DNA of 64,000 bases from Desulfonatronum sp. SC1 (GTDB lineage Bacteria; Desulfobacterota; Desulfovibrionia; Desulfovibrionales; Desulfonatronaceae). The position numbers and the translations under genes were made by a program. The notes under the pieces were generated by a model. That model ran no database searches, had not been told where the DNA came from, and saw nothing but the letters and a program-made list of their open reading frames with translations. Each line of letters starts with the position of its first letter. Positions within the stretch are counted from its first letter, which is position 1. Below, in pieces: positions 49,798 through 58,753 of the stretch. The stretch covers positions 93,222 to 157,221 of the forward strand of contig NZ_PZKN01000005.1 of the NCBI RefSeq assembly GCF_003046795.1, read 5' to 3'.

Positions 49798-51249
49798 ATG
49801 CCCACCCTTGACCACAATCGCGTTCTCCTGGTCCATCCTTTGGGATACGCCGCCGGACGGGCCGGTGGAGACATTTCCCGCTTGGCCAACATCATGCCGC
49901 CCCTGGGGCTGGCCACAATGGCCGCGTACCTGGAAAAACTGGGCATTGAGTCGGACATCGTGGATTTTTACGCCTGGCCGGACTCGGAACGGCGGATGCG
50001 CGACCTGCTGCTGGAAAAGCGGCCAGGGTTCGTCGGCTTTTCCTGCACCACCTCCGCCTTCCTGGACGGGGTCCGGCTGGCCGGGCTGGCCAAGACGGTG
50101 CTCCCCGGAGTGCGCGTGGTCTTCGGCGGGGTGCATGTCTCGGCCTTGCGGGAGCGAATGCTGCGCGACCATCCGGTGATCGACCACATCGTCGTCGGCG
50201 AGGGCGAGCAGAGCCTGGCGGAGCTGATCCAAACCGAAGGCCGGAGTCACGATGTCCTCGGAGTGATCTCCCGAGGCGCTTGCGCCGACGAAATCGTCTT
50301 TGCCGGGCCCCGGCCCCGAATTCCGAATCTGGACGACCTGCCGTACCCGGCCTATGAGCGCCTGCCGGGCTACCCCGGCCGCTACACGCTGCCCGTGTTC
50401 AACTACCCCACGACGCCCAATGCCAGCGCCTTGTCCAGCCGCGGATGTCCGTACGCCTGCGCCTATTGCGACCGGTCCGTGTTTGAGCGCAGCTACCGCT
50501 TCAATTCCGCCGCCTATCTGTACGACCACATGCGCTATCTCAAGGAGCGCTTCGGCATCCGGCACGTCAATTTCTACGACGACCAGTTCACGTTTCACCT
50601 CCAGCGCATCGAACAACTCACGGACCTGCTGACGGATGCGCCCCTGAACATGACCTTCAACTGCGCGGTGCGCGCCGAACACGTCACCGAGCCCTTGCTT
50701 GGCCGCCTCAAGGCCGCCGGATGCTGGATGATCAGCCTGGGCATCGAGACCGGGGATCAGGATCTGCTTCGCGCCATGAACCGCAAGGTGGACCTGGAAC
50801 AGCTGGCCGAACGCGTCCGGCTGATCAAGAAGGCCGGCATCCGCGTCAAAGGGCTGTTGATGATCGGCCTGCCCGGCGAGACCGAGGAAAGCGTGGAAAA
50901 AACCCGAAGATTTCTGTTCTCCCTGCCCGTGGACGACTTCAACCTGACCAAGTTCACCCCCTTCCCCGGCGCTCCGGCCTACGCGACCATCCGCGACCAC
51001 GGGGAGTTCGACGAGGATTGGAACCGCATGGACTGCATGCACTTCATGTTCGTGCCCCGAGGTTTTACCCGTGAACGCCTGGAAAAGCTGCACGTCTCCT
51101 TCTACCGCCAACACTACCAGCGCCCCCGGGTTCTCCTGGACTACGCCACCATGCTCTGGCGCTCCCCGGACAGTTGGCGTCGGTTCCTCCTCAATCTTGG
51201 ATCATTCATCCGCTTTGCGCGGGGCCGGGACAGGTTCGATGGTGCGTGA
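49798..51249 (+). CDS. B12-binding radical SAM protein, copy C
   Basis: A 483-residue enzyme, clearly related in layout to copy B. B12-binding-type N-terminal domain: NIMPPLGLATMAAYLEKLGIESDIVDFYAWPDS, VVFGGVHVSALRERMLRDHPVIDHIVVGEGEQSLAELI. Fe-S site: SSRGCPYACAYCDRSVF near residues 215-230. Later TPFPGAPAY is typical of anaerobic Mg-protoporphyrin cyclase (BchE)-like members. It overlaps the glycosyltransferase start by 11 nt. The substrate is unknown; ring formation or methylation on the acyl chain are possibilities. Confidence 0.9.
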   Translation: MPTLDHNRVLLVHPLGYAAGRAGGDISRLANIMPPLGLATMAAYLEKLGIESDIVDFYAWPDSERRMRDLLLEKRPGFVGFSCTTSAFLDGVRLAGLAKTVLPGVRVVFGGVHVSALRERMLRDHPVIDHIVVGEGEQSLAELIQTEGRSHDVLGVISRGACADEIVFAGPRPRIPNLDDLPYPAYERLPGYPGRYTLPVFNYPTTPNASALSSRGCPYACAYCDRSVFERSYRFNSAAYLYDHMRYLKERFGIRHVNFYDDQFTFHLQRIEQLTDLLTDAPLNMTFNCAVRAEHVTEPLLGRLKAAGCWMISLGIETGDQDLLRAMNRKVDLEQLAERVRLIKKAGIRVKGLLMIGLPGETEESVEKTRRFLFSLPVDDFNLTKFTPFPGAPAYATIRDHGEFDEDWNRMDCMHFMFVPRGFTRERLEKLHVSFYRQHYQRPRVLLDYATMLWRSPDSWRRFLLNLGSFIRFARGRDRFDGA

Positions 51250-52441
51250 CACGGAGCGTAACCGGGAACCCCGCATCCTCGTGGTCGTGCCCGTGTACAA
51301 CCACGGGGCCACGCTCAGGCAGGTGGTGGAAGGCGTTTTGGCGGTGCATCCGGACGTGCTGGTGGTGGACGACGGGAGCACGGACCAGGGGCTGGAGCGA
51401 ATCGCCGACCTGCCCGTTCAGGTCCGGACGCACCGGACGAACCAGGGCAAGGGCGCGGCTGTCCGCACTGCCGCCGAAGCAGCTACGGCCCTCGGCGCGA
51501 CGCACATCGTGACCATCGATGCGGACGGGCAGCACGATCCCGGCGATTTGCCCCGTTTTCTCGACGCCGTCCGAAATCACCCTCTGGCCGTGATCGTGGG
51601 CGCACGGGATTTCGCCGCGGCCAACGTGCCCCGGGCTTCCAGGTTCGGACGCCGGTTCTCCAATTTCTGGCTGCGTGTTCAGACCGGCCGCAAACTCCTG
51701 GACACGCAAAGCGGTTTCCGGGCCTACCCCGTGGCCCTGTTCGAACACCTGAAGTTCACCGAAACCCGCTACGCCTTCGAGGTGGAGGTGCTGGTCCGCT
51801 CGGCCTGGGCCGGGCTGGATCTGCTGGACGTGCCCGTAAGGGTCCACTATCCCCCGGCTGAGCAACGGGTTTCCCATTTTCGAGCGTTCATGGACAATGT
51901 CCGGATATCCTGGCTGAACACCCGGCTGACCCTGCGCTCCATGCTCCCCTGGCCCCATCGCCGGATCATCGAACGGACCCAGGGGAGCGCGGCCATAAGC
52001 GTCATTCGGCCGATCCAGTCCCTGAAGATCCTGCTGCGCGAAGCGGTCACGCCGAGCGGTCTGGCCAGGGCCGCGTTCCTGGGCGTGTTTTTGGGGACAT
52101 TGCCGCTGGTGGGCATCCATACCATGGCCATCCTGTTCACGGCCGGGTATCTGGGCCAGAACCGGGTGGTGGCCGTGGCCGCCAGCCAGTTGTGCATGCC
52201 GCCGCTGGTGCCGGCGCTGTGCATCGAGGTCGGCCATTATCTGCGCCACGGCTCATGGCTGACGGAGTTCACCGTCCAGACCCTGGGCCATCAGGCCCCG
52301 GCCCGGCTCTGGGAATGGGTGCTCGGTTCCCTGGTGCTGGCCCCGATCCTGGCCGCCCTGGTGGCCGCGACGACCTTCGTCGCGGCCCACCTGCTGCTCC
52401 CGTCCATCCGGCGCGGCCCGAAAGGGAGCGACGCATCATGA
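51239..52441 (+). CDS. Glycosyltransferase family 2 with C-terminal DUF2062 domain
   Basis: A 400-residue protein. The N-terminal about 230 residues form a DPM1-like GT-2 domain (VVVPVYNHGATLRQVVEGVL, VVDDGSTD, TIDADGQHDPGD, DTQSGFRAYP). The C-terminal about 150 residues have hydrophobic helices with the DUF2062 signature GVFLGTLPLVGIHTMAILFTAGYLGQNRVV. In aryl-polyene clusters a related glycosyltransferase is fused to an acyltransferase (ApeJ); here the acyltransferase is a separate gene overlapping by 4 nt. It probably glycosylates the lipid anchor on the cytoplasmic face. Confidence 0.9.
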   Translation: MVRDTERNREPRILVVVPVYNHGATLRQVVEGVLAVHPDVLVVDDGSTDQGLERIADLPVQVRTHRTNQGKGAAVRTAAEAATALGATHIVTIDADGQHDPGDLPRFLDAVRNHPLAVIVGARDFAAANVPRASRFGRRFSNFWLRVQTGRKLLDTQSGFRAYPVALFEHLKFTETRYAFEVEVLVRSAWAGLDLLDVPVRVHYPPAEQRVSHFRAFMDNVRISWLNTRLTLRSMLPWPHRRIIERTQGSAAISVIRPIQSLKILLREAVTPSGLARAAFLGVFLGTLPLVGIHTMAILFTAGYLGQNRVVAVAASQLCMPPLVPALCIEVGHYLRHGSWLTEFTVQTLGHQAPARLWEWVLGSLVLAPILAALVAATTFVAAHLLLPSIRRGPKGSDAS

Positions 52442-53352
52442 CCCGCTCCACTCCCCCTTCCTGGTCCAGCCGGAGCATCGCCGCCGGATGGCAGCACCAG
52501 TTCTTCTATCTGGCCGTTCGCCTGGGCGGGCGTCGCCTGGCCTATGCCTGGACCTACCCGGTGGTTGCGTATTACCTGCTCTTTCGGCCCCGGCTTCGGG
52601 CCAGAACCCGGCATTATCTCCGCCGTCGTTTTCCGAACCACGTCGGTTTCCGGGCCTTCAGGGACAGTTTCCGGCTCAGCCTTTCCTTTGCCCAGGCCCT
52701 GGTGGACCGGGCCAGGGCGGGCATTCTCGGACCCGAATGCCTGGCCGTTCGCTTCGACGGGATTCAAGCGCTCCGGGAGTTGCTTGATCAAGGACGGGGA
52801 CTGATCCTCATGGGCGCCCACGTGGGCTGCTGGCAGGCGGCCATGTCCGGCCTGAACAGGCTTCAGGTTCCGACGCACCTGCTGATGCAGCGGGACCAGG
52901 GCGACGTGGACCGGCACTACCATGAGCATCTGGGAGGAGAACCTCCGTACCGGATCATCGACCCCAACGGCTTTCTCGGCGGGGCCGTGGAAATCGTCCA
53001 GGCCCTGGGACGCGGGGAAATCGTCAGCGTCATGGGCGACCGGATCTTCGGCCACGATGAGAACCATCTGGAGCTGCCGTTTCTGGGCGAACCGGCCGCC
53101 TTTCCGGTAGGGGCCTACAAAATCGCCGCCACCACCGGGGCGCCCGTGGCCGTGCTCTTCTCGCGCAAGACCGCTCCCGACGCCTATGCCCTGGACCTGG
53201 CCCGGGTGATCCGGGTCCCCCGAATCCGAGACCGTCGGTTGGAGGCCCTGCGACCGTTCGCCCTGGAATTCGTGGAATCCCTGGAAACGTATGTCCAGGC
53301 CCATCCCTACCAGTTCTACAACTTTCACGACATGTGGAACACACCAAAATAA
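52438..53352 (+). CDS. LpxL/HtrB-like lysophospholipid acyltransferase
   Basis: A 304-residue membrane-associated acyltransferase. The LPLAT core begins with GRGLILMGAHVGCWQAAM, in which His begins the H-x4-D/E-type motif (H-VGCWQ), followed by MQRDQGDVDRHYHEHLG and VMGDRIFGHDENHLELPFLGEPAAFPVGAYKIA. These are the features of the LpxL/HtrB-like enzymes of aryl-polyene and similar clusters. It should attach the polyene or fatty acyl chain to a lipid acceptor. It overlaps the glycosyltransferase gene by 4 nt. Confidence 0.88.
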   Translation: MTRSTPPSWSSRSIAAGWQHQFFYLAVRLGGRRLAYAWTYPVVAYYLLFRPRLRARTRHYLRRRFPNHVGFRAFRDSFRLSLSFAQALVDRARAGILGPECLAVRFDGIQALRELLDQGRGLILMGAHVGCWQAAMSGLNRLQVPTHLLMQRDQGDVDRHYHEHLGGEPPYRIIDPNGFLGGAVEIVQALGRGEIVSVMGDRIFGHDENHLELPFLGEPAAFPVGAYKIAATTGAPVAVLFSRKTAPDAYALDLARVIRVPRIRDRRLEALRPFALEFVESLETYVQAHPYQFYNFHDMWNTPK

Positions 53353-53391
53353 CGAATTAAACCAAGTTCGAAGCGAGCAAAGGACGATACA

Positions 53392-53646
53392 ATGACCTTC
53401 AAGGAAAAAGTCAAACAAACCCTGGTCGAGGAACTGAATCTGGAGGACGTCTCCCCCGAGGATATTGACGACGACGCGCCGCTCTTCGGCGAGGGACTGG
53501 GGCTGGACTCCCTGGACGCCGTGGAACTGGTGGTGATCATCCAGAAGCACTTCGGCGTGGTCATCGCGGACATGGAGCAGGGTCGGGCGGCCTTTCAATC
53601 CGTCAACGCGCTGTGCGACTTCATCCAGGAGCGCAATCCCCAGTGA
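53392..53646 (+). CDS. Acyl carrier protein 2 of the lipid cluster
   Basis: An 84-residue ACP with the phosphopantetheine Ser in GLGLDSLDAVELV. It differs clearly from ACP 1 (FGEGLGLD vs FNDLGLD loops), suggesting that one may carry the starter or the growing chain while the other carries the extender. AGCAAAGGACGA upstream serves as ribosome site. It overlaps the final ketosynthase by GTGA. Confidence 0.93.
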   Translation: MTFKEKVKQTLVEELNLEDVSPEDIDDDAPLFGEGLGLDSLDAVELVVIIQKHFGVVIADMEQGRAAFQSVNALCDFIQERNPQ

Positions 53647-54890
53647 GCGTACCGTGTCCCAACCATACCGCGACCAGCCCCGTGCCGGTATCCGTAACGG
53701 GAATGGGATGCATCTGCGCTGCCGGTTTGAACCTGGAGCAATGCCTGGAAACCATCTTTTCCGGCCGGCGCGCCCCGGCCCCGCCTGGGCGATTTCAGAG
53801 CAGCCATCCCACGGCATACCCCGTCTTTGAGATCCCCGAAGCGTTTTTCGCGGAGAACCAGGATACCCGCCGGACCTTGACCGTGCGCTTCGCCCTGCAC
53901 GCGGCCCGTGAAGCCCTCCGGCAGGCGGGCTTGTCCGCGGATCGTTGCCGAACGTCGCGCATTGGGGTGTGCATCGGCACCACCGTGGGCGGCACGCTGA
54001 ACAGTGAGGAGTTTTACCGAGAGTACCTCCAATCCCTGCATCCGGACATGGAGCCGGTTCGGCGCTACCTGCGCGGCAACCCCGCCTCGGCCATCGCACG
54101 GGAATTCGGATTCCGGGGGCCGTGCCAGACCGTGACCAACGCCTGCTCCTCTGGCACGGACGCCATCGGGATCGGAGCCGGGTGGATCCGGGCGGGGTTG
54201 TGCGACGTGGTGGTGGCCGGGGGCGCGGACGAGCTGTGCCGGGTGACCTACAACGGCTTCGCTTCCTTGAAGATCATGGATTCGGAGCCGTGCCGCCCTT
54301 TTGACCGGGCTCGCCGGGGGCTGAATCTGGGAGAGGGCGCGGGGATCATGATCCTGGAGGCCCAGCCTTCGGGAAAAGAGACGGAGAAGGGAGTATTGGG
54401 GGGGAATCCCGAGAAAATTCTCGGAAAAATTCTCGGAAAAATTCTCGGATACGGAACGGCCTGCGACGCCCACCACCTGACCGCGCCGCACCCGGAAGGA
54501 CTGGGCCTCAAAAACGCCCTGGCCGAGGTTTTGCGCATCGCCGGTCTGACCCAGGACGACATCGCCTTTGTCAATGCCCACGGCACGGGAACCAAGGACA
54601 ACGACGCCGTGGAAAGCAAGGTTTTGGCCGAGGCCTTGCCCGCCGTCCCGTTCCTGTCCACCAAAGGGGCCACTGGGCACGCCCTCGGCGCCGCCGGGGC
54701 CATCGAAGCCGTGCTCAGTCTGGCGTTTCTGCGCCTGGGCAAGGTCCCCGCGAGCCCCGGATTCAGCGATCCGGGCGAGGACATCGCCCTGTCTCCCCTC
54801 ACCACAACGACCAACCGCGACCAGCCCCACGCCCTGTCCCAATCCCTGGCCTTCGGCGGGACCAACAGCGTCCTGGCCCTTTCCCGGTGA
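53643..54890 (+). CDS. Beta-ketoacyl-ACP synthase (cluster ketosynthase 3)
   Basis: A condensing enzyme of 415 residues started at GTG (overlapping the ACP stop). Nucleophile in TVTNACSSGTDAIGIG, first His in VNAHGTGTKDND and second in GATGHALGAAGAI, so fully active in principle. A short insertion before the C-terminal half, NPEKILGKILGKILGYG, is encoded by three 12-nt tandem repeats. AGGAG is 11 nt upstream of the GTG. It ends the biosynthetic operon. Confidence 0.92.
   Translation: MSVPCPNHTATSPVPVSVTGMGCICAAGLNLEQCLETIFSGRRAPAPPGRFQSSHPTAYPVFEIPEAFFAENQDTRRTLTVRFALHAAREALRQAGLSADRCRTSRIGVCIGTTVGGTLNSEEFYREYLQSLHPDMEPVRRYLRGNPASAIAREFGFRGPCQTVTNACSSGTDAIGIGAGWIRAGLCDVVVAGGADELCRVTYNGFASLKIMDSEPCRPFDRARRGLNLGEGAGIMILEAQPSGKETEKGVLGGNPEKILGKILGKILGYGTACDAHHLTAPHPEGLGLKNALAEVLRIAGLTQDDIAFVNAHGTGTKDNDAVESKVLAEALPAVPFLSTKGATGHALGAAGAIEAVLSLAFLRLGKVPASPGFSDPGEDIALSPLTTTTNRDQPHALSQSLAFGGTNSVLALSR
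54412..54452 (+). repeat. In-frame 12-nt tandem repeat within ketosynthase 3
   Basis: Three consecutive copies of ATTCTCGGAAAA (last copy ATTCTCGGATAC) encode ILGK-ILGK-ILGY. The first two are identical. The repeat lies between the N- and C-terminal halves of the condensing enzyme and probably forms a surface loop. Confidence 0.9.
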
Positions 54891-54904
54891 GAGGGAGACG
54901 AAAA

Positions 54905-56107
54905 TCAGGAACCCGGATTCAGACGCAGGGACAGTTCGCGGAGCTTGTCGGCCATGTGACGGATGGCCTGGATGCGTTCGGGGTGAGCGTGGATGCGGCG
55001 ATAGAGCCATTCGGCAAGGTAGACCAACTCGGATTCGCTCAGGTCGGGGCGGGAGCGCCCGGCGGCGAATATCTCCAGCAGCTCCCGACGGGCTTGTTCC
55101 CTGGCGGCGATGGCCTGCATGATGCCCTGGGCCGCGGCGTCCCGCTCCAGGCGTTCGGCCAGAATCCGGACCTGGTCGTCCGGGGCCTCTTCCTGGGCGG
55201 TCAACAGCTCGGTCTCGGCCACCTGATAGCGGGAGTGGGCGGCATAGGCCTTGGTCTGGGCCTGGAACCACCGCTCCATCAGGGCCGGAGCGTTTTGATG
55301 GTCCGCGTAGCTTTGCACCGCCTGGGCCAGGGCCGCTGCGGAACCGGACAGCAAACGGTAAAACTCCTGCTGCTCCTGGATGGTCAGGCCGCGCTCTTCG
55401 GGTGACGCCGCCGGAAAGGACCACCGGGCCGTCCGAAGCGCTTCATCCAAAGACTGTTCGAAGACCGGCACGAACAACGCCCAGACGTTGTCCAGGATCT
55501 CGGGCTGAAGCAGGTTTCGGAATATCTCCTCCCTGCCCTGGACCAAAGAACCGCTTTGATGGTCCAGACCGACCAAGTCCATGCCGTAGCGCCGATTCAG
55601 GGCCGAAAACTGGAATTGCAGCCGTCCCCGGGCTTGGGGATTGAACTCGGACTTGGGCGGATGATATCCGGCCACGATCCGCTGGGCCAGGTCGTTGAAA
55701 AACGCTCCGCTGATGTTCGTCGGTCCGGTGGGCTGGGGTTCATCCAAAGAGTCTTCCAGGGCGTCTTCCAGAGGGCCTTCCAGAGTGTCCGGCCGGGTTT
55801 CCGGCTGGGTTTCCGGCACGCCGGGATCATCCGTCTCGTCGGGCGGGGCAATTGATGGGTCAGGTGGAGACCCGGGAGTTTCTAAGGGCTCGCCATCAAG
55901 CAAGTCCCTACCGAAGGGGGAATCGGAAGGAAGAGTCGGGAGGGGCGCGACGTATCGTGAGTCCGCGGGAGCTTGCGGTTCGGGAGCAACCGTCCGCGCG
56001 GGGGGAACATCCACCAGCGCCTGCTCATCTCCGGGACGCCACACCAGGATCAAGACCGCAGCGGCCAGGACCACCGCGCCGATTGCGACCATCAGGACCT
56101 TGCGCAC
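54905..56107 (-). CDS. Membrane-anchored periplasmic protein of unknown function
   Basis: A 400-residue protein with one N-terminal membrane helix (VLMVAIGAVVLAAAVLILVW), a Pro/Glu/Asp-rich linker of about 110 residues with repeated EDALEDSLDE-type units, and a helical C-terminal domain rich in Arg, Gln and Glu (…QVAETELLTAQEEAP…). The helical domain is reminiscent of lipase-chaperone-like or LimK-type proteins but I cannot confirm any family. It is convergent with ketosynthase 3, 14 nt apart. A small methyltransferase is encoded upstream on the same strand. Confidence 0.75.
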   Translation of the reverse strand: MRKVLMVAIGAVVLAAAVLILVWRPGDEQALVDVPPARTVAPEPQAPADSRYVAPLPTLPSDSPFGRDLLDGEPLETPGSPPDPSIAPPDETDDPGVPETQPETRPDTLEGPLEDALEDSLDEPQPTGPTNISGAFFNDLAQRIVAGYHPPKSEFNPQARGRLQFQFSALNRRYGMDLVGLDHQSGSLVQGREEIFRNLLQPEILDNVWALFVPVFEQSLDEALRTARWSFPAASPEERGLTIQEQQEFYRLLSGSAAALAQAVQSYADHQNAPALMERWFQAQTKAYAAHSRYQVAETELLTAQEEAPDDQVRILAERLERDAAAQGIMQAIAAREQARRELLEIFAAGRSRPDLSESELVYLAEWLYRRIHAHPERIQAIRHMADKLRELSLRLNPGS

Positions 56108-56133
56108 GACGCCCCTCCTTATGTTCGACAGGG

Positions 56134-56697
56134 TTACTTCACGGCTTCATAAATCCGCATCGGAGGAATGTTCAGCAGTTCGAACTCGGATTTGACGTTC
56201 CGGAAAAAATGCTCCAGATGCACGAACAGGTGGTCGTCCTTCTGGTAGAACGTCTGGTAGGCCAGAAATTTGCCGTTCTCGGCCAGGATCTGGTGGGTTT
56301 GATGAATGATTTCCTGTCGGGTTTGTTGGTCGAGGTAGGAAAAGGGAATTCCGGAAATGATGTAGTCCGGCTTGCCCGGCAACTGCCCGTTGACCAGGGC
56401 GCCGACGTTTTCCACGCTGTCGTTGAAGATGTGCACCCGCTCGTTGCGAAACGCCTTGGTCAGACATTTAAACATGTCCTTGTTGCGCTCGATCAGGACG
56501 AGATGAGCGCTGGGCCGCATTTTTTTGAGCAGATACTCCGTGAACACGCCGGCCCCGGGGCCGTATTCGACGATCACGTTGGCCTGGGTAAAATCGATCT
56601 TTTTGCACACCCGTTTGACCCCAAAGGGGGATGTCGGCGTGATGGAGGCGACGTTTTTGTCGCGCAAAAAACATTTCACATAGTTGACTGTGCTCAT
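56134..56697 (-). CDS. PmtA/KsgA-like SAM-dependent methyltransferase
   Basis: A 187-residue Rossmann-fold methyltransferase. Motif I is VIVEYGPGAGVFTEYLLKKM and the acidic residue of motif II is in LVLIERNKDM. The later IISGIPFSYLDQQTRQEII replaces the NPPY of rRNA/DNA methylases, as in phospholipid N-methyltransferase-like proteins. The preceding RDKNVASITPTSPFGVKRV segment (with SPFGxK) agrees with that group. A membrane lipid is the likely substrate, but rRNA cannot be excluded. Started at ATG 56697 with GGAAG upstream. Confidence 0.82.
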   Translation of the reverse strand: MSTVNYVKCFLRDKNVASITPTSPFGVKRVCKKIDFTQANVIVEYGPGAGVFTEYLLKKMRPSAHLVLIERNKDMFKCLTKAFRNERVHIFNDSVENVGALVNGQLPGKPDYIISGIPFSYLDQQTRQEIIHQTHQILAENGKFLAYQTFYQKDDHLFVHLEHFFRNVKSEFELLNIPPMRIYEAVK

Positions 56698-57013
56698 GAC
56701 GCTGCTACTTCCGTGTTGAGTTGTTTGAATTATTGTGGGCTCCCAGGTCCAAAATAGCAAGCGCGCGTCGCTTGGATAATTTTGACAACCCGGCCAAAGG
56801 ATGCTTTGTTCCCAGGGGCTTGCCTTCAGCCGACCCAAGGCGGGATTTCATCATCGATTTCGTGGCCGAAAAAGCTTGGCTCCGCTCGCCGAAGACGGCA
56901 TCCCCATGTTCGGCTGGTAAGCCATACATGCTGTTTTTTTCAAATGTCAATGCGCGCCCATGCGGCGCCTGAAATGCATTCCGATCGACACGGAACCAGT
57001 CAGGAGCGAACTG
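56698..57013. other. Divergent spacer between methyltransferase and unknown gene
   Basis: This gap of about 315 nt has no supportable gene. It should hold promoters in both directions. One weak candidate on plus is TTGACA near 56783 with a T-rich stretch 17 nt later, which I consider unproven. Confidence 0.4.
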
Positions 57014-57787
57014 ATGAACCATATCGAGCAAATGGCCGACGAACTGGCGACCGAAGTCATTTCCGAAGCCGCGCAGACGTTTTTCGGGCAACGCAAGGCC
57101 CTTGAAGAAGAAATGGACCAGTTCATGACCCGTTCCCGGCAAGTGCAGGAACTGGGCAAACGGGCCATCCACGTGCAAAACGTCCTTTACGGCGTCTTAC
57201 TGGACGCGGAGTCGATCCAGCTCTTTTACGCCGACCTTGGCCTTCCCGCTCCGGCACACCCCAGCCCCGCCCCTAGGGAGGAAATCGCGCGCCAACTCTC
57301 CAAGCCCGCTGCCTGGACGCTACGCGGCAGATACTCTAAATTGCTGCTTTCCGCGTACTCTCGCACCCAGGCTGAAGTGGACGCCTATCTGCACGGCGGA
57401 TACAGGGACGATCCAACGCACCCCAAACGCAAAATCGCTTTCAGCGGATATCTGAGGCTGGTGGAGTGGGCGGAAAAGCTGAACCGGACCATCACCAAGC
57501 TGAACACGGAACAGGCCCCTGGAGAGGTGCTTCAATTCGTGAAAAGGCTGGATGCCCGATCCTGCTCCATGGAAAAGGCCGCCGGAGCATCATGCGAAAT
57601 CGGCAGGGACCGGGGCATGCTGTTCACGTGCATTGATTTCGCCTCGCTGTGCCTGCCCGTTTTTCCGGAGTACCCGCCCCCGGACACCGTGCAAAAAACC
57701 ATCCGGCAATTCGCCAAGACAACCTGCGCCCGTCGCGAAGCGGACGTTCGCGAGTTGTTGCGGGATATGGGAAAAGCGGGCGCGTAG
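57014..57787 (+). CDS. Hypothetical helical protein
   Basis: A protein of 257 residues, soluble and mostly helical, without a signal peptide or membrane helix. The N-terminal segment MNHIEQMADELATEVISEAAQTFFGQRKALEEEMDQF is probably a coiled coil. Five Cys in the C-terminal part (SCSMEKAAGASCE, FTCIDFASLCL, KTTCARR) are spaced irregularly. I prefer the ATG at 57014 since AGGAG lies 7 nt upstream; an earlier ATG at 56960 has no ribosome site. I recognise no family. It lies 45 nt upstream of rmlA and may be in the same transcript. Confidence 0.75.
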   Translation: MNHIEQMADELATEVISEAAQTFFGQRKALEEEMDQFMTRSRQVQELGKRAIHVQNVLYGVLLDAESIQLFYADLGLPAPAHPSPAPREEIARQLSKPAAWTLRGRYSKLLLSAYSRTQAEVDAYLHGGYRDDPTHPKRKIAFSGYLRLVEWAEKLNRTITKLNTEQAPGEVLQFVKRLDARSCSMEKAAGASCEIGRDRGMLFTCIDFASLCLPVFPEYPPPDTVQKTIRQFAKTTCARREADVRELLRDMGKAGA

Positions 57788-57832
57788 CCGGCAACCATCC
57801 TCAACCATCAACCCGTTCCTTCGGGAGGAATC

Positions 57833-58753
57833 GTGACGTCCGTCGAGAAGAAACGCAAGGGAATCATTCTGGCCGGAGGCTCGGGCACCCGGTTGTATCC
57901 GCTGACCAGGGCCACGAGCAAGCAACTGATGGCCGTGTACGACAAACCGATGATCTACTATCCGCTGAGCATGCTGATGCTGGCGGGCATCCGGGAAATC
58001 CTGGTCATCACCACCCCCGAGGACGGTCCGGCCTTCCGGAACCTGCTCGGCGACGGAACCCAATGGGGCGTCCGATTGGAATACGCGGTCCAACCCGATC
58101 CCGGCGGCATTGCCCAGGCTTTTTTGATCGGCCGCGACTTCCTGTCTGGCGAGGGATGCGCCCTGATACTCGGGGACAACATTTTTTACGGCCACGGATT
58201 GACCGATAAACTACGCCGAGCCATGACCGCCCATCACGGAGCCACGGTGTTCGGGTACTGGGTCAGCGACCCGGAGCGCTACGGCGTTGTGGATTTCGAC
58301 GACCAGGGCCGAGCCCGAAGCATTGAGGAAAAGCCTGTGGTTCCCAAGTCCAACTGGGCCGTTACCGGCCTCTATGTGTACGACCACCAAGTCGCCAAAA
58401 TCGCCTCCGAACTGCAACCCTCCTCTCGCGGTGAGCTGGAGATCACCGACGTGAACATGGCCTACCTCCAGCGCGAGCAGTTGCACGTGGAGTGCCTGGG
58501 CCGCGGCTATGCCTGGCTGGATACCGGCACCCACGCTTCCCTGCTCCAAGCCGGCAATTTCGTGCAGACCATGGAAGAGCGTCAAGGATTGAAGATCGCC
58601 TGCCCGGAGGAGATCGCCTACGCCAACGGCTGGATCAGCGCCGACGAGGTCCTGGAGCTGGCCAAACCGCTGCGCAAAAGCGGATACGGCCGATATCTTG
58701 AGGCCCTGGTCCGCCGCGACCCGCGCTTCTCCGATCAGGAGCCCCGGCCATGA
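57833..58753 (+). CDS. rmlA: Glucose-1-phosphate thymidylyltransferase RmlA
   Basis: A 306-residue nucleotidyltransferase starting with GTG 7 nt after GGGAGGA. The signature [23 protein letters not shown] and then [38 protein letters not shown] and [11 protein letters not shown] are diagnostic of RmlA/RfbA. It converts glucose-1-phosphate and dTTP to dTDP-glucose, the first step of dTDP-rhamnose synthesis, in the cytoplasm. It overlaps rmlC by 4 nt. The partner genes rmlB and rmlD are not in the window. Confidence 0.96.
   Translation: MTSVEKKRKGIILAGGSGTRLYPLTRATSKQLMAVYDKPMIYYPLSMLMLAGIREILVITTPEDGPAFRNLLGDGTQWGVRLEYAVQPDPGGIAQAFLIGRDFLSGEGCALILGDNIFYGHGLTDKLRRAMTAHHGATVFGYWVSDPERYGVVDFDDQGRARSIEEKPVVPKSNWAVTGLYVYDHQVAKIASELQPSSRGELEITDVNMAYLQREQLHVECLGRGYAWLDTGTHASLLQAGNFVQTMEERQGLKIACPEEIAYANGWISADEVLELAKPLRKSGYGRYLEALVRRDPRFSDQEPRP

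Noticed and set aside
53595..55424. A 609-codon minus-strand open frame opposite ketosynthase 3
   Set aside because: It conflicts with an active-site-complete ketosynthase on plus and with the coherent membrane-anchored protein on minus in another frame.
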